Shown here: positions 1 to 6,147 of the stretch, one piece after another
Numbering within the stretch: position 1 is the first letter of the stretch
How the letters are laid out: each line of letters starts with the position of its first letter
Source of the DNA: a virus
Virus record (IMG/VR): IMGVR_UViG_3300046787_000082
Coordinates: 1-35,565 of that record
Length of the DNA: 35,565 nt
Strand: one strand, 5' to 3'
Program-made: the position numbers and the translations under genes
Notes under the pieces: generated by a model
The model's input: only the letters and a program-made list of their open reading frames with translations
Told to the model about the DNA's origin: nothing
Database searches by the model: none

Positions 1-145
1 TTTGTTGCAAAAGAACTATGACCATCAAAACGGCATCATGGTTGAAACTGTATTTGTTCACGAATCAGGCGAAATGCTTGAATGTGGATGTTTGTTTTTT
101 CCTGCACAAAAGAACGACCCTCAAGGTTTTATGTCTGCTTTGACC
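1..145. repeat. Terminal direct repeat, left copy (circular-contig overlap)
   Basis: These 145 bases match 35421-35565 except at positions 13 (G here, A in the other copy) and 70 (C here, T there). Both differences fall in third codon positions of the same reading frame and leave the protein unchanged (Lys and Gly codons). The repeat lies inside one open reading frame that continues across the join, so it is best read as assembly overlap of a circular or circularly permuted genome, with two strain variants represented. A true packaged terminal repeat is less likely because its copies are normally identical. Confidence 0.93.
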
Positions 146-397
146 TATGGGCGCAGAGCGTCTTTGATGGCGGCTTGCGGCATTGCACCAGAAGATTCAG
201 ACGGTCAGCCAGCTACAAGAAAAACTTTTGTTGATTCAAATTTAATGGCTGACCACATCACAGCAATACAAGATGCAAAAGATGAGGCATCATTGTTAGT
301 TGTTTACAAAGAAGCCTACAAAGCCTGCGGCACAGACGCTAACTGGCAGAAAAAGATTATTGCTGTCAAAGATGAAAAGAAAGCGAGTTTGAAATGA
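1..397 (+). CDS. ERF-family single-strand annealing protein, C-terminal part (gene crosses the contig join)
   Basis: This is the 3' part of the gene that starts at 35269. The first complete codon here is at position 2. Joined at the repeat, the protein is 182 aa, the usual size of short ERF proteins. ERF proteins coat single-stranded DNA and anneal complementary strands during phage recombination and genome circularisation. The ERF signature is visible at residues about 90-118 of the joined protein: a DPQGF segment, then SALTYGRRASL, then AACGIAPEDSDG. The usual motif has Gly-Ser-Ala before the Leu-Thr-Tyr; here Met replaces the Gly. The stop overlaps the next start as ATGA at 394. The YqaJ exonuclease two genes on supplies the natural partner activity. 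ERF membership is confident; which host proteins it works with is unknown. Confidence 0.9.
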   Translation, partial: LLQKNYDHQNGIMVETVFVHESGEMLECGCLFFPAQKNDPQGFMSALTYGRRASLMAACGIAPEDSDGQPATRKTFVDSNLMADHITAIQDAKDEASLLVVYKEAYKACGTDANWQKKIIAVKDEKKASLK

Positions 398-564
398 ACC
401 AATCAACAAGAGATTTTTTTGCTGGTTTAGCCATGCAAGTTATTTACAGACGATGGCTTGACAACAATTGGGATGTTTCAGAACATCCAGAAGTTTTGGA
501 ATCAATAGCAATAGAGTCGTTTTTGGTAGCTGACGAAATGATGGCAAGGAGTGAACTGAAATGA
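394..564 (+). CDS. Small conserved-type phage protein, 56 aa, unknown function
   Basis: This is a 56-residue gene tied to both neighbours by ATGA overlaps: its ATG at 394 overlaps the ERF stop, and its stop at 562-564 overlaps the exonuclease ATG at 561. The protein starts MNQSTRDFFAGLAMQ. That N-terminal pattern (Arg-Asp-aromatic-Phe-Ala followed by an Ala-Met-Gln) is familiar from short unnamed proteins in proteobacterial prophage recombination clusters, but I know no function for it. It has no membrane segment or cysteine motif. Its position between an annealing protein and an exonuclease suggests an accessory role in recombination or simple translational coupling. The tight coupling on both sides is the main evidence that it is real. 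Confidence 0.75.
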   Translation: MNQSTRDFFAGLAMQVIYRRWLDNNWDVSEHPEVLESIAIESFLVADEMMARSELK

Positions 565-1193
565 TTGAACAAGGTTCACCAGAATGGTTTGCTCAACGCT
601 TGGGCAAAGTCACCGCCAGCCGTGTTGCTGACGTTATTGCCAAGACAAAGACAGGTTACAGCACCAGCCGTGACAACTATATGGCCCAGTTGGTCTGTGA
701 GCGTATGACAAACACCGTTGCCGAATCCTATTCAAACTCAGCTATGCAATGGGGTACTGAAACAGAACCATTGGCTAGGGCAGCGTATGAAGCCCATGCT
801 GACGTTTTAGTGGATGAAGTTGCCATGATTAACCACCCAACGATTGAAGCCGCTGGCGCCTCTCCTGACGGGCTTGTGGGCGATGTTGGTCAGCTTGAAA
901 TCAAATGCCCAAACACGGCAACTCACATTGACACTTTGTTGAGCCAAACTGTGCCAGGTAAATACAACACACAGATGCAATGGCAGATGGCTTGCACAGG
1001 TCGCCAATGGTGTGACTTTGTGTCATTTGACCCACGGTTGCCCACAGAACTTCAATTGTTTGTAAAGCGCGTTCCCCGTGATAACGCTTACATTCAAATG
1101 CTTGAAGAAGAAGTCAAAAAGTTCCTCACCGAACTAGATGGCAAAATTACGAAACTTAACGAACTGAAAGAAAAACATGGCAACAATTTATGA
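561..1193 (+). CDS. YqaJ-like viral recombinase / lambda-Exo-type 5'-3' exonuclease
   Basis: A 210-aa protein of the YqaJ/lambda Exo branch of the PD-(D/E)XK nucleases, which resects double-stranded DNA so that the annealing protein can act. N-terminal EWFAQRLGKVTAS (residues 9-20) is the family opening. The nuclease core follows: WGTETEP at 64-70, the catalytic Asp in SPDGLV (D103), then QLEIKCP with E113 and K115. The late motif with paired Gln residues is at about 138-142 (YNTQMQWQM). The C-terminal 30 residues are charged and helical. It is coupled to the preceding gene by ATGA, and its last 17 bases overlap the next gene. ERF and YqaJ in one operon form a Red-like pair. All expected catalytic residues are present. 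Confidence 0.93.
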   Translation: MIEQGSPEWFAQRLGKVTASRVADVIAKTKTGYSTSRDNYMAQLVCERMTNTVAESYSNSAMQWGTETEPLARAAYEAHADVLVDEVAMINHPTIEAAGASPDGLVGDVGQLEIKCPNTATHIDTLLSQTVPGKYNTQMQWQMACTGRQWCDFVSFDPRLPTELQLFVKRVPRDNAYIQMLEEEVKKFLTELDGKITKLNELKEKHGNNL

Positions 1194-1410
1194 AGTGACT
1201 GTCCGCGCTGGCACATACCAAAAGGATGGTCAGGAAAAGGTGCGTTATCAGCGCATTGGTAGCGTCATTGAGACAAAGAAAGGCCCGATGCTGAAACTTG
1301 ACCAAGTGCCTTTGGTTGAAGGCGGCTGGCAAGGTTGGGCATACTTGTTCACACCAAGAGAAGACGGTCAAAAGACTGCCAAACCTGAGTTTGATGACGT
1401 TGAATTTTGA
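1177..1410 (+). CDS. Small SSB-like phage protein, 77 aa (tentative)
   Basis: The predicted fold is a small beta-rich protein: it alternates charged and hydrophobic residues (TIYEVTVRAG, RIGSVIETKKG, PMLKLDQVP) and ends with PEFDDVEF. An acidic tail ending in Phe is typical of single-stranded DNA-binding proteins, where it recruits host replication and repair proteins. The location directly after an annealing protein and an exonuclease fits an ssDNA-binding accessory. It overlaps the exonuclease by 17 bases, so the two are translationally coupled. I do not recognise a named family with certainty; the SSB-like role is inferred from the tail and the context. Confidence 0.75.
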   Translation: MATIYEVTVRAGTYQKDGQEKVRYQRIGSVIETKKGPMLKLDQVPLVEGGWQGWAYLFTPREDGQKTAKPEFDDVEF

Positions 1411-1524
1411 TTAACGGGGCGAAAACGGATGTTGTTAGATAACGCCCAACCAAGTGATTTAGTTCATGCGGTGCAGCCCTAACAAACGCAGTCAGTAGCC
1501 CCACCCATTTGCATAGGAACCAAT
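1411..1524 (+). ncRNA. Non-coding gap with a possible structured RNA element (speculative)
   Basis: This is the only sizeable gap in the rightward operon. It begins with a hairpin-capable stretch: GGGCG at 1417-1421 can pair with CGCCC at 1443-1447, and GTT at 1431-1433 can pair with AAC at 1441-1443 just inside. The second half (about 1460-1500) looks like a short sequence I associate with non-coding gaps in betaproteobacterial phages, but I cannot name it. An AGGA ribosome site about 8 bases before the ATG at 1525 closes the gap. It could be a small RNA, a leader for the downstream gene, or only spacer. Confidence 0.3.
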
Positions 1525-1827
1525 ATGTTTAAATTTTTCAGAGCAAGAACAAAAGACCCAATCACCTCATTTCAAGCGGCTGATTCCGTTGAAGATATGT
1601 GCAAGCAACACCATGATTTGATTGTGGCTGCGCTTAAAAACATTGGCCCATTAGGGAAAGACGGAATTTCCAAGTTCACAGGACTAGATAGCACACAAGT
1701 ATCTAGGCGAATGAATGAACTTCAAAAACTTGACTTGATTGAACTTACAGGCCAAACGGTCAAATCCAACAGTAACAGACAAGAACGCGAATGGCGAATC
1801 AAACCAAAACAAGGCCAGTTGCTATGA
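1525..1827 (+). CDS. Winged helix-turn-helix protein, 100 aa
   Basis: The central part (residues about 30-80) reads as a winged helix: a helix around HHDLIVAALKNIGPLG, a recognition helix region KFTGLDSTQVSRRMNELQKL, then a beta wing LIELTGQTVKSN and EREWRI. The pattern GLDSTQVSRRMNELQ is the usual MarR/GntR-like recognition helix layout. It is probably a DNA-binding regulator or a replication accessory. The start has an AGGA ribosome site (about 1515-1518). Its stop overlaps the next start as ATGA at 1824. No ligand-binding part follows, so it senses nothing obvious on its own. Confidence 0.75.
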   Translation: MFKFFRARTKDPITSFQAADSVEDMCKQHHDLIVAALKNIGPLGKDGISKFTGLDSTQVSRRMNELQKLDLIELTGQTVKSNSNRQEREWRIKPKQGQLL

Positions 1828-2069
1828 ACGCATTTGACCCAAAATATGTAGAAACATATATGCCTGAGTTTTTATCCAAAATCAGGATTGAATCATCTCA
1901 GTATGCAAACGGTGTTATCAATGGTGGCAAGTCTCGCGCAAGTCGTGAATCTGCCAATAAGTCGGTCAACACAATTAGCGCGTTTCCAAAGACCAAAGCG
2001 CGGGTTTCGCTTGCGCCTACGGACTTTTTAATTTACTCACGGGCAGGGATGCCAAAGGGGGTCAAATGA
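1824..2069 (+). CDS. Hypothetical phage protein, 81 aa
   Basis: Not recognised. The start at 1824 is chosen because its ATG overlaps the upstream stop as ATGA; a longer version starting 33 bases earlier would run deep into the winged-helix gene. The N-terminal 25 residues are acidic and amphipathic. The middle is rich in Ser, Asn and Lys (GGKSRASRESANKS), so it is probably disordered and basic. It has no membrane span or cysteines. Its stop overlaps the next ATG at 2066. The chained overlaps support translation. Confidence 0.6.
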   Translation: MNAFDPKYVETYMPEFLSKIRIESSQYANGVINGGKSRASRESANKSVNTISAFPKTKARVSLAPTDFLIYSRAGMPKGVK

Positions 2070-2242
2070 ACGATGGCGGCAAAGGTGACGCTAGAAGGCC
2101 AATGGATGAAAACAAATTCCGTAGCAACTACGACCAGATCAAATGGACAGTAGAAGAAGATGAAGAATTCAAAAGAATCGAATCTCGAGATGGTGACAGC
2201 CTACCAGGGCGACCTACGCCGAGCAACGATTTGGCAGGATAG
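2066..2242 (+). CDS. Small conserved-type phage protein, 58 aa
   Basis: It starts MNDGGKGDARRPMDENKF and continues with FRSNYDQI. A Gly-Gly-Lys-Gly opening followed by Arg-Pro and a short FxSNYDxI segment is a recurrent pattern in tiny phage proteins of unknown function, which I recognise only as a type. Its start overlaps the previous stop (ATGA). Its last 27 codons overlap the start of the next predicted gene in another frame, so either the C-terminus here or the N-terminus of the next gene is a compromise. Confidence 0.6.
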   Translation: MNDGGKGDARRPMDENKFRSNYDQIKWTVEEDEEFKRIESRDGDSLPGRPTPSNDLAG

Positions 2243-2348
2243 AGACGAAAACACCGCTAGGGTTCGCGCCTTGGCGGTGTGGAGATGCAAGGTCTGTGAT
2301 ATTTATTTCAGCAGCTTAAAAGCGGCAAGGAGACACTTACATGAGTAA
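2160..2348 (+). CDS. Small protein with a C-terminal zinc-finger-like motif, 62 aa
   Basis: The C-terminus reads WRCKVCDIYFSSLKAARRHLHE. Two cysteines two residues apart, twelve residues, then His-Leu-His: close to a C2H2 finger but with the final histidines only one residue apart. It could bind zinc and nucleic acid. Two starts are possible, 2160 (with an AGAAG stretch before it) and 2190. The second reduces the overlap with the preceding gene. The next gene starts 8 bases before this stop. Confidence 0.5.
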   Translation: MKNSKESNLEMVTAYQGDLRRATIWQDRDENTARVRALAVWRCKVCDIYFSSLKAARRHLHE

Positions 2349-2442
2349 CATTGCAATGTTGGTCGCACTTTTGACTTTAGGCGTTGTGCTTTACGTCATT
2401 GTGTTTAGCGTAGTTCTTGCGCTTTTGGTTTCTCAGGACTGA
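2341..2442 (+). CDS. 33-aa single-pass membrane peptide
   Basis: The ATG at 2341 overlaps the preceding gene by 8 bases and is preceded by AAGGAGAC, a strong ribosome site inside that gene. The peptide is almost entirely one hydrophobic helix, from about residue 4 to 30 (IAMLVALLTLGVVLYVIVFS and onward), and ends Ser-Gln-Asp. This is a membrane peptide of unknown role. Phage early operons often hold such peptides, which can act on host membrane enzymes or exclude other phages, but nothing here shows which. The good ribosome site and the clean hydrophobic helix are the evidence. Confidence 0.6.
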   Translation: MSNIAMLVALLTLGVVLYVIVFSVVLALLVSQD

Positions 2443-2455
2443 ATATGGAGCAAAT

Positions 2456-2995
2456 ATGTTAACGCAAGAAAGATTGAAAGAGTTGCTTAATTATGATGAA
2501 GAAACAGGATTGTTTACAAGAAAAAAAGCCCTTGCAGCAAAAGGCTGTTCTATAAATAAAATTGCAGGATGTTTAACTGTTCGTGGCTATTGGAAAATAT
2601 CCATTGATAAAAAGCAATACACCGCACATAGACTTGCATGGTTTTATGTTAATGGTTGTTTTCCAGAGTCAGCAATTGACCACATAAATGGAATAAAAAC
2701 TGATAATAAAATTTCAAATCTTAGATTGGTTACACACTCAGAAAATTTGCAAAATATTTATAAATCTAGGAAAAACAATAAAACAAGCAAAACATTAGGA
2801 GTGTCTTGGTATAAAAGAGATAAAAAATGGCAAGCAGAAATTCAAGTAAACAAAAAGAGAATACATCTTGGTAGATATGATTCTCTTTCTGAAGCAAAAA
2901 ATGCTTATTTATCTGCAAAAAACATTTATCACATTAGCCAGATAAAACCTCAAGAGCTTTTTTTGTATGAGCAACTCGGTCATCGTACCCAATAG
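2456..2995 (+). CDS. HNH homing endonuclease with C-terminal AP2 domain
   Basis: A 179-aa free-standing endonuclease. The HNH_3-type core lies at about residues 60-105: AHRLAWFYVNGCFPES, then IDHINGIKTDNKISNLRLVT. The conserved Asp-His and the Asn of the HNH fold are present. Residues about 118-160 form an AP2 DNA-binding domain (LGVSWYKRDKKWQAEIQ, IHLGRYDSLSEAK). Such proteins cut a defined target and spread their own gene. The ATG at 2456 has GGAG eight bases upstream. By eye the gene is much more AT- and Lys/Asn-rich than its neighbours, which suggests recent arrival. Its last 62 bases are antisense to the endolysin 3' end. Confidence 0.93.
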   Translation: MLTQERLKELLNYDEETGLFTRKKALAAKGCSINKIAGCLTVRGYWKISIDKKQYTAHRLAWFYVNGCFPESAIDHINGIKTDNKISNLRLVTHSENLQNIYKSRKNNKTSKTLGVSWYKRDKKWQAEIQVNKKRIHLGRYDSLSEAKNAYLSAKNIYHISQIKPQELFLYEQLGHRTQ

Positions 2996-3533
2996 TCCCA
3001 CCGTTGATTTTCTTGGTCAATTTGACCCAATCAGCGACTTCTGCAAGTTCATTACACCCGTGGGTTGACCAGAACCAACCAGCGGTCAGGGCTGCATACT
3101 TTGGAGTAGCAACAAGGTCAGGCTGCATAACAAAATCAACGCCCAGTGCCTTACCAGCGTGAAAATAGTTAGCATGACCAGTAAGCTGAATACACCCACG
3201 ACCCCTAAAACGATAACCATCGCCAGACGCTTCATCTCTGTTGCCCATACGAGAGGCGTAAACCATGTTGGCGATACGTCTAGAATTTTTTTCGTAGGCA
3301 TTGGCAATCTCTTGAGTTGGGAATCTTTTGGGCCACAGCTTCATTAAAGTGGCGGCGCGGTAATTTAGGTTTTCTTCCAAGATTCGGAAATTGCCGCACT
3401 CATGCCCACATTGACCAATGAAAGCCGCCTGTTGGTTTGGCGTGTTAATACCAAAACGATTGAAAGTCTCGTTAAGAGCGTCAACCCATTCAGCACCAAT
3501 GTGCAACTTAGCTAGTTGGTCAGCGCGTACCAT
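2934..3533 (-). CDS. Endolysin, glycoside hydrolase family 19 (chitinase/lysozyme-like)
   Basis: A 199-aa muralytic enzyme and last gene of the leftward unit. GH19 features: GQCGHECGNF (residues 40-49) holding the general acid E45, a second acidic pair E53/E54, and the signature GYRFRGRGCIQLTGHANY at 106-123. There is no signal peptide or transmembrane start, so it should depend on a holin for release to the periplasm. It hydrolyses beta-1,4 bonds of peptidoglycan. Its start overlaps the Rz gene by 14 bases. The 3' end overlaps the convergent endonuclease gene by 62 bases, so the final 20 codons are constrained on both strands. Confidence 0.93.
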   Translation of the reverse strand: MVRADQLAKLHIGAEWVDALNETFNRFGINTPNQQAAFIGQCGHECGNFRILEENLNYRAATLMKLWPKRFPTQEIANAYEKNSRRIANMVYASRMGNRDEASGDGYRFRGRGCIQLTGHANYFHAGKALGVDFVMQPDLVATPKYAALTAGWFWSTHGCNELAEVADWVKLTKKINGGTIGYDDRVAHTKKALEVLSG

Positions 3534-3978
3534 TTATGGTTTCCCTTACTTTGTTGTAGGCTGATATGCAGGCGTTGAGTTCGTTGATTGCTCTGTCGCC
3601 TTCTGCTGCGAGTTGAGCAATAAGTCGGAGAGTCTCTCTGTCAGATTCGCTTGCTTGGGTGTTATCTCCGCTGGTAGAGGCGGCACTTGTGGCGGCTTGT
3701 ACGCAACTTTGGGCATTAAGCCGCACCCGCCCAGCGTTAATAGCGCGGTCAAGATCAGACTGTTTTTTAGTGACAACATCATTAGCCTCTTTCAGTTGTG
3801 AAGATGTATTGTTTAAATCTTGTGCAAGTTTCTGCTCTTTTTCACGCGCCTCGCCATTAAGACGCGCAATTTCAACTTGCATTTCCTTGTCGCGCTCTTT
3901 GTAACCAGTGTGTGTGCCGTACTTGTATGTCCCAAGCACAGCGCAAATCACACCAATAATCACCCACGGATTTATCAT
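3520..3978 (-). CDS. Rz-like inner-membrane spanin (i-spanin)
   Basis: A 152-aa protein with an N-terminal membrane helix (PWVIIGVICAVLGTYKYG, residues 4-21) and a long periplasmic coiled coil (about 25-85, KERDKEMQVEIARLNGEARE and onward). This is the standard i-spanin plan. Together with the outer-membrane lipoprotein encoded inside it, it fuses inner and outer membranes in the last step of lysis. Length and layout match lambda Rz. It is sandwiched between a membrane-protein gene and the endolysin. Confidence 0.9.
   Translation of the reverse strand: MINPWVIIGVICAVLGTYKYGTHTGYKERDKEMQVEIARLNGEAREKEQKLAQDLNNTSSQLKEANDVVTKKQSDLDRAINAGRVRLNAQSCVQAATSAASTSGDNTQASESDRETLRLIAQLAAEGDRAINELNACISAYNKVRETINGTR
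3546..3782 (-). CDS. Rz1-like outer-membrane lipoprotein spanin (o-spanin), nested in Rz
   Basis: A 78-aa lipoprotein read in a different frame and lying wholly inside the Rz gene, the arrangement seen in lambda and relatives. It has a signal peptide (residues 1-19) ending in the lipobox LTLGGC with the acylated Cys at residue 20. A proline-rich stretch follows (YKPPQVPPLPAE), typical of Rz1 proteins. The C-terminal half should pair with the Rz coiled coil. There is a choice between Met1 and Met2 as start. Confidence 0.9.
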   Translation of the reverse strand: MMLSLKNSLILTALLTLGGCGLMPKVAYKPPQVPPLPAEITPKQANLTERLSDLLLNSQQKATEQSTNSTPAYQPTTK

Positions 3979-4445
3979 CTCTCACCTGCCCTTGCTTCTG
4001 CAATTTCTTTACGCACATCGTCAGATTCCAAATGCTCTGGCGGTGTGCTTGGTGGTGGGGGTGGAACCCAAGACTCGTCTAAATCAGGATTGACCCATAC
4101 AGGCAACGCGCCCGATGGGTCAGGAAACTTTGGGGGCGTTGTACTCCCAACAGTTGTTTTTTCAATTGTTGCGCTTATGCCGCCACTCATTGCGTTGATA
4201 CCTTTGCGGCTCATTACGCCACCGATACCGCCCACCACAAGAAGAACGATGTCGTTCAGCATTTTGGTGTAAGCAATGTCAATCGGAGCCATTGACTTGA
4301 TGGGCTGGACAACAAATGTCACAGAGTAAAGCAAAGCAAAGACGATTCCTGCCAAGATTAGCGTGACCATGACGACCACGAAACCCCAGATGTAGGTTTC
4401 AATCTGCTCAACGGTCAGACGATGCTGCTGGTTGGTTTGGCTCAA
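3975..4445 (-). CDS. Two-helix membrane protein with Pro-rich tail, holin candidate
   Basis: A 156-aa protein with two predicted membrane helices: about residues 17-46 (IWGFVVVMVTLILAGIVFAL and onward) and 66-80 (DIVLLVVGGIGGVM). A Gly/Ser/Thr region follows, then a proline run (WVPPPPPSTPPE) and a charged C-terminus. The start is a TTG at 4445, supported by GGAGAG six to eleven bases upstream; no better start lies nearby. It overlaps the Rz start by 4 bases. Two helices next to the spanins and endolysin suggest a class II-like holin, but the length and Pro-rich tail are unusual. It does not match a holin family I know. Confidence 0.75.
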   Translation of the reverse strand: MSQTNQQHRLTVEQIETYIWGFVVVMVTLILAGIVFALLYSVTFVVQPIKSMAPIDIAYTKMLNDIVLLVVGGIGGVMSRKGINAMSGGISATIEKTTVGSTTPPKFPDPSGALPVWVNPDLDESWVPPPPPSTPPEHLESDDVRKEIAEARAGER

Positions 4446-4617
4446 TTTTTCTCTCCAATACAGGGGCGACTAAATATTCAGGGCAAGTTTGCGTAAACAA
4501 ACAACGTGGCTTTTGACATTCTGGCAAGTTGAATTTGTCAGGGTCTTGGCAAATATACCGATAACGGTCTTCACAAGCCGTTAGAAGCAACAGGCTTATC
4601 AGCAATAGCTTTCTCAT
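4408..4617 (-). CDS. Small lipoprotein, 69 aa (possible second o-spanin)
   Basis: A clear lipoprotein signal: MRKLLLISLLLLTAC with the lipobox Cys at residue 15. The mature part is about 54 aa, Cys- and Pro-containing (YICQDPDKFNLPECQKPRC, then CPEYL), so disulfides in the periplasm are possible. It overlaps the membrane/coiled-coil gene upstream by 47 bases and the TTG-started membrane gene downstream by 38 bases. The pairing with the upstream gene looks like a separate i-spanin/o-spanin set, although a true Rz1 pair already exists 0.6 kb away. It could instead be an entry-exclusion or envelope lipoprotein. Confidence 0.8.
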   Translation of the reverse strand: MRKLLLISLLLLTACEDRYRYICQDPDKFNLPECQKPRCLFTQTCPEYLVAPVLERKIEPNQPAASSDR

Positions 4618-4810
4618 TGTTTCCTTTCAATTCCTGTTTTAATTTACGCAACTCTTTGGCTTCTTTTTTGATCTCATCTTTCATCCACAGCGTTTCAACG
4701 TATGTAATAAAAGTAAGCGAAAACACAACAACCATCACACACAAAACTATGAGGTGAGCCAGAAAAACGCCCGTTCCTCTGTCTGTCTTTTTAGCTGCCA
4801 CATTACCCAC
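4571..4810 (-). CDS. Membrane protein with coiled-coil tail, 79 aa (possible second i-spanin)
   Basis: One membrane helix (residues about 15-40, TGVFLAHLIVLCVMVVVFSL and onward) followed by a charged helical stretch (MKDEIKKEAKELRKLKQELK) that would form a short coiled coil. It overlaps the preceding coiled-coil gene by 64 bases and the lipoprotein gene downstream by 47 bases. An N-terminal anchor plus coiled coil followed by an overlapping lipoprotein gene is the architecture of overlapped spanins. At 79 aa it is short for an i-spanin. It may also be a holin or antiholin. Confidence 0.75.
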   Translation of the reverse strand: MGNVAAKKTDRGTGVFLAHLIVLCVMVVVFSLTFITYVETLWMKDEIKKEAKELRKLKQELKGNNEKAIADKPVASNGL

Positions 4811-5436
4811 CCAAGAAAAATTAGCCCTGTTATTGCCACACCTACGTCAATAGATTTGTTTCTGATTTCCATCATTAACGCTTCTTGTTTTAGCCTTGCA
4901 CTTTCATCTTCACGCTCTTGCTTTTCTCGCGCTTCTGTTTGCTCCGCTTCAATCTGGTCACGCATCGCTTCAAACTCTGACCACAAAGCACCCAACTCAG
5001 GCGGTGACTCATAGATCATTTGATGCTTTATCTCTTGGTGCATTGACTGCAATTTGTTGCGAATCAAAATGCGCCTTAAAGCCATCCGTTTTAGCGAAAC
5101 GTCAGCAGATTGAACTTTTTTGGCTTCTCGTTCTTGCTCCCAAAAAATTGCTTCTAACCTGTCAAACGCATCAAACATTTCTCCAAGGTTGTCGCCAATC
5201 TTGAAAATAACTTCAGTTGGGTCTGTCTTTGCTACCGTTTGAACACGCGCTTTCTCAGCCTCAATCTTTTTAGCTTGCTCCTTAGAAACCGTCTTGCCAG
5301 CGAATTGACCAGAAATTTCATCATAGATTTGTTTTACGTTTCCAGCTACGCCCTTAACTTCTTTGTAAAGAGCGCAACCTTCTTTGACTAGCTGAAATGC
5401 CGTTGTCGCAGCGAATAGCGCAGTTCCAATCGGCAC
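4747..5436 (-). CDS. Long coiled-coil protein with C-terminal membrane anchor, 229 aa
   Basis: Not recognised as a named family. The N-terminus (about 1-45) is moderately hydrophobic and Ala/Val-rich. Residues about 55-190 are charged and helical with heptad-like spacing, dense in Glu, Lys and Gln (EAEQTEAREKQEREDESARL). A single membrane helix sits near the C-terminus (residues about 197-216, SIDVGVAITGLIFLGWVMWQ), followed by a short charged tail. This tail-anchored coiled coil lies between tail and lysis genes, so it may be a lysis regulator or a minor virion protein. It overlaps the following gene by 64 bases. Confidence 0.7.
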   Translation of the reverse strand: MPIGTALFAATTAFQLVKEGCALYKEVKGVAGNVKQIYDEISGQFAGKTVSKEQAKKIEAEKARVQTVAKTDPTEVIFKIGDNLGEMFDAFDRLEAIFWEQEREAKKVQSADVSLKRMALRRILIRNKLQSMHQEIKHQMIYESPPELGALWSEFEAMRDQIEAEQTEAREKQEREDESARLKQEALMMEIRNKSIDVGVAITGLIFLGWVMWQLKRQTEERAFFWLTS

Positions 5437-5437
5437 A

Positions 5438-5659
5438 TTACTTGTCGGCTTTACCGTCTAGCTTGTCAAAGATTTGGCGGCAAAGGTCTTTTACCTCACG
5501 CAAATCTTCTTTGTAATCGTTTTTGCCAACGTAGTCGTGAGGCATAGAACGAACATCAGCATCTAGACGTTCAATCGCCTTGGTGATGCTGTTCAATGTC
5601 CAGCCACCAAAAAAAGCCGCGATTGCCACGGCTCCGTTAAATAGAACCTGATAATCCAT
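5438..5659 (-). CDS. Small membrane protein, 73 aa, holin candidate
   Basis: An N-terminal hydrophobic helix (YQVLFNGAVAIAAFFGGWTL, residues 3-22), then an amphipathic section, a Met-Pro turn, and a charged C-terminal helix ending IFDKLDGKADK. I recognise this C-terminal pattern (YxxKxDYxxDLxExKxLxxxIFDKLDGKADK) from small podophage proteins next to lysis genes, often called putative holins. It starts with TAATG overlap on the preceding gene. Function as holin is inferred from size, one membrane helix and position. Confidence 0.75.
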   Translation of the reverse strand: MDYQVLFNGAVAIAAFFGGWTLNSITKAIERLDADVRSMPHDYVGKNDYKEDLREVKDLCRQIFDKLDGKADK

Positions 5660-6138
5660 TACTCAGCCCCAGGCCAGTTTTGAGTTGTCACAACAGTAGC
5701 CAATGCAGCAACATCGGAAGCTGTTTGTATAGCACCCAGTAACCTATCGCACTCAACCAACACAGCAGCACGATAAGCAACAGTGCCAGCAGGAATGTCC
5801 ACATTACGTTCAGCCTTACGAATAACCATCCAATCAGTTGCAGCTAAGAGCTTATTGGTTGTGTCTTTGATCTGAGCAGACCATTGAGACTTCAAACCTT
5901 TTTGTGTGTACGGCTCACCAGCTTCTGGAGTAACTTCAATGTCTTCCAGTTGTTTAGGATTGTCTACACCCCAGTAGAAGCGATCATCGTAGGGAATTGG
6001 GTCAGCTTCTTCTGTGATACCGATAGCAGCACGTTGCTCTGGTGTAGCAAGACGAAGCCAATTAGCAGGGTACTGAGTACCAGCTTCATCGGTGAATGGC
6101 GTATCAAGGCCAATGGTTTTATTGTTTAGTTGAAACAT
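5659..6138 (-). CDS. Tail fibre assembly / chaperone-like protein, 159 aa
   Basis: The N-terminus describes a short beta domain (LNNKTIGLDTPFTDEAGTQY) followed by a YDDRFYWG segment. The second half is helical and carries a recurrent phage pattern: QIKDTTNKLLAATDWMVIRK, then VAYRAAVLVECDRL and a terminal QNWPG. This helical block is common in proteins encoded directly after tail fibre genes and is thought to help fibre folding or attachment. It sits immediately downstream of the 792-aa fibre gene, as expected. Whether it stays in the virion is unknown. Confidence 0.75.
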   Translation of the reverse strand: MFQLNNKTIGLDTPFTDEAGTQYPANWLRLATPEQRAAIGITEEADPIPYDDRFYWGVDNPKQLEDIEVTPEAGEPYTQKGLKSQWSAQIKDTTNKLLAATDWMVIRKAERNVDIPAGTVAYRAAVLVECDRLLGAIQTASDVAALATVVTTQNWPGAE

Positions 6139-6147
6139 TGTTAGTCC

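Noticed and set aside
1-145. True direct terminal repeats of a linear T7-like genome
   Set aside because: The copies differ at two synonymous sites, lie inside a single gene, and no phage RNA or DNA polymerase is present. A circular-assembly overlap explains them better.
3820-4272. 150-aa plus-strand open frame opposite the membrane-protein gene
   Set aside because: Its product is low-complexity Ser/Leu/Pro sequence with no domain, and the minus-strand frame has membrane helices and good overlaps with its neighbours.
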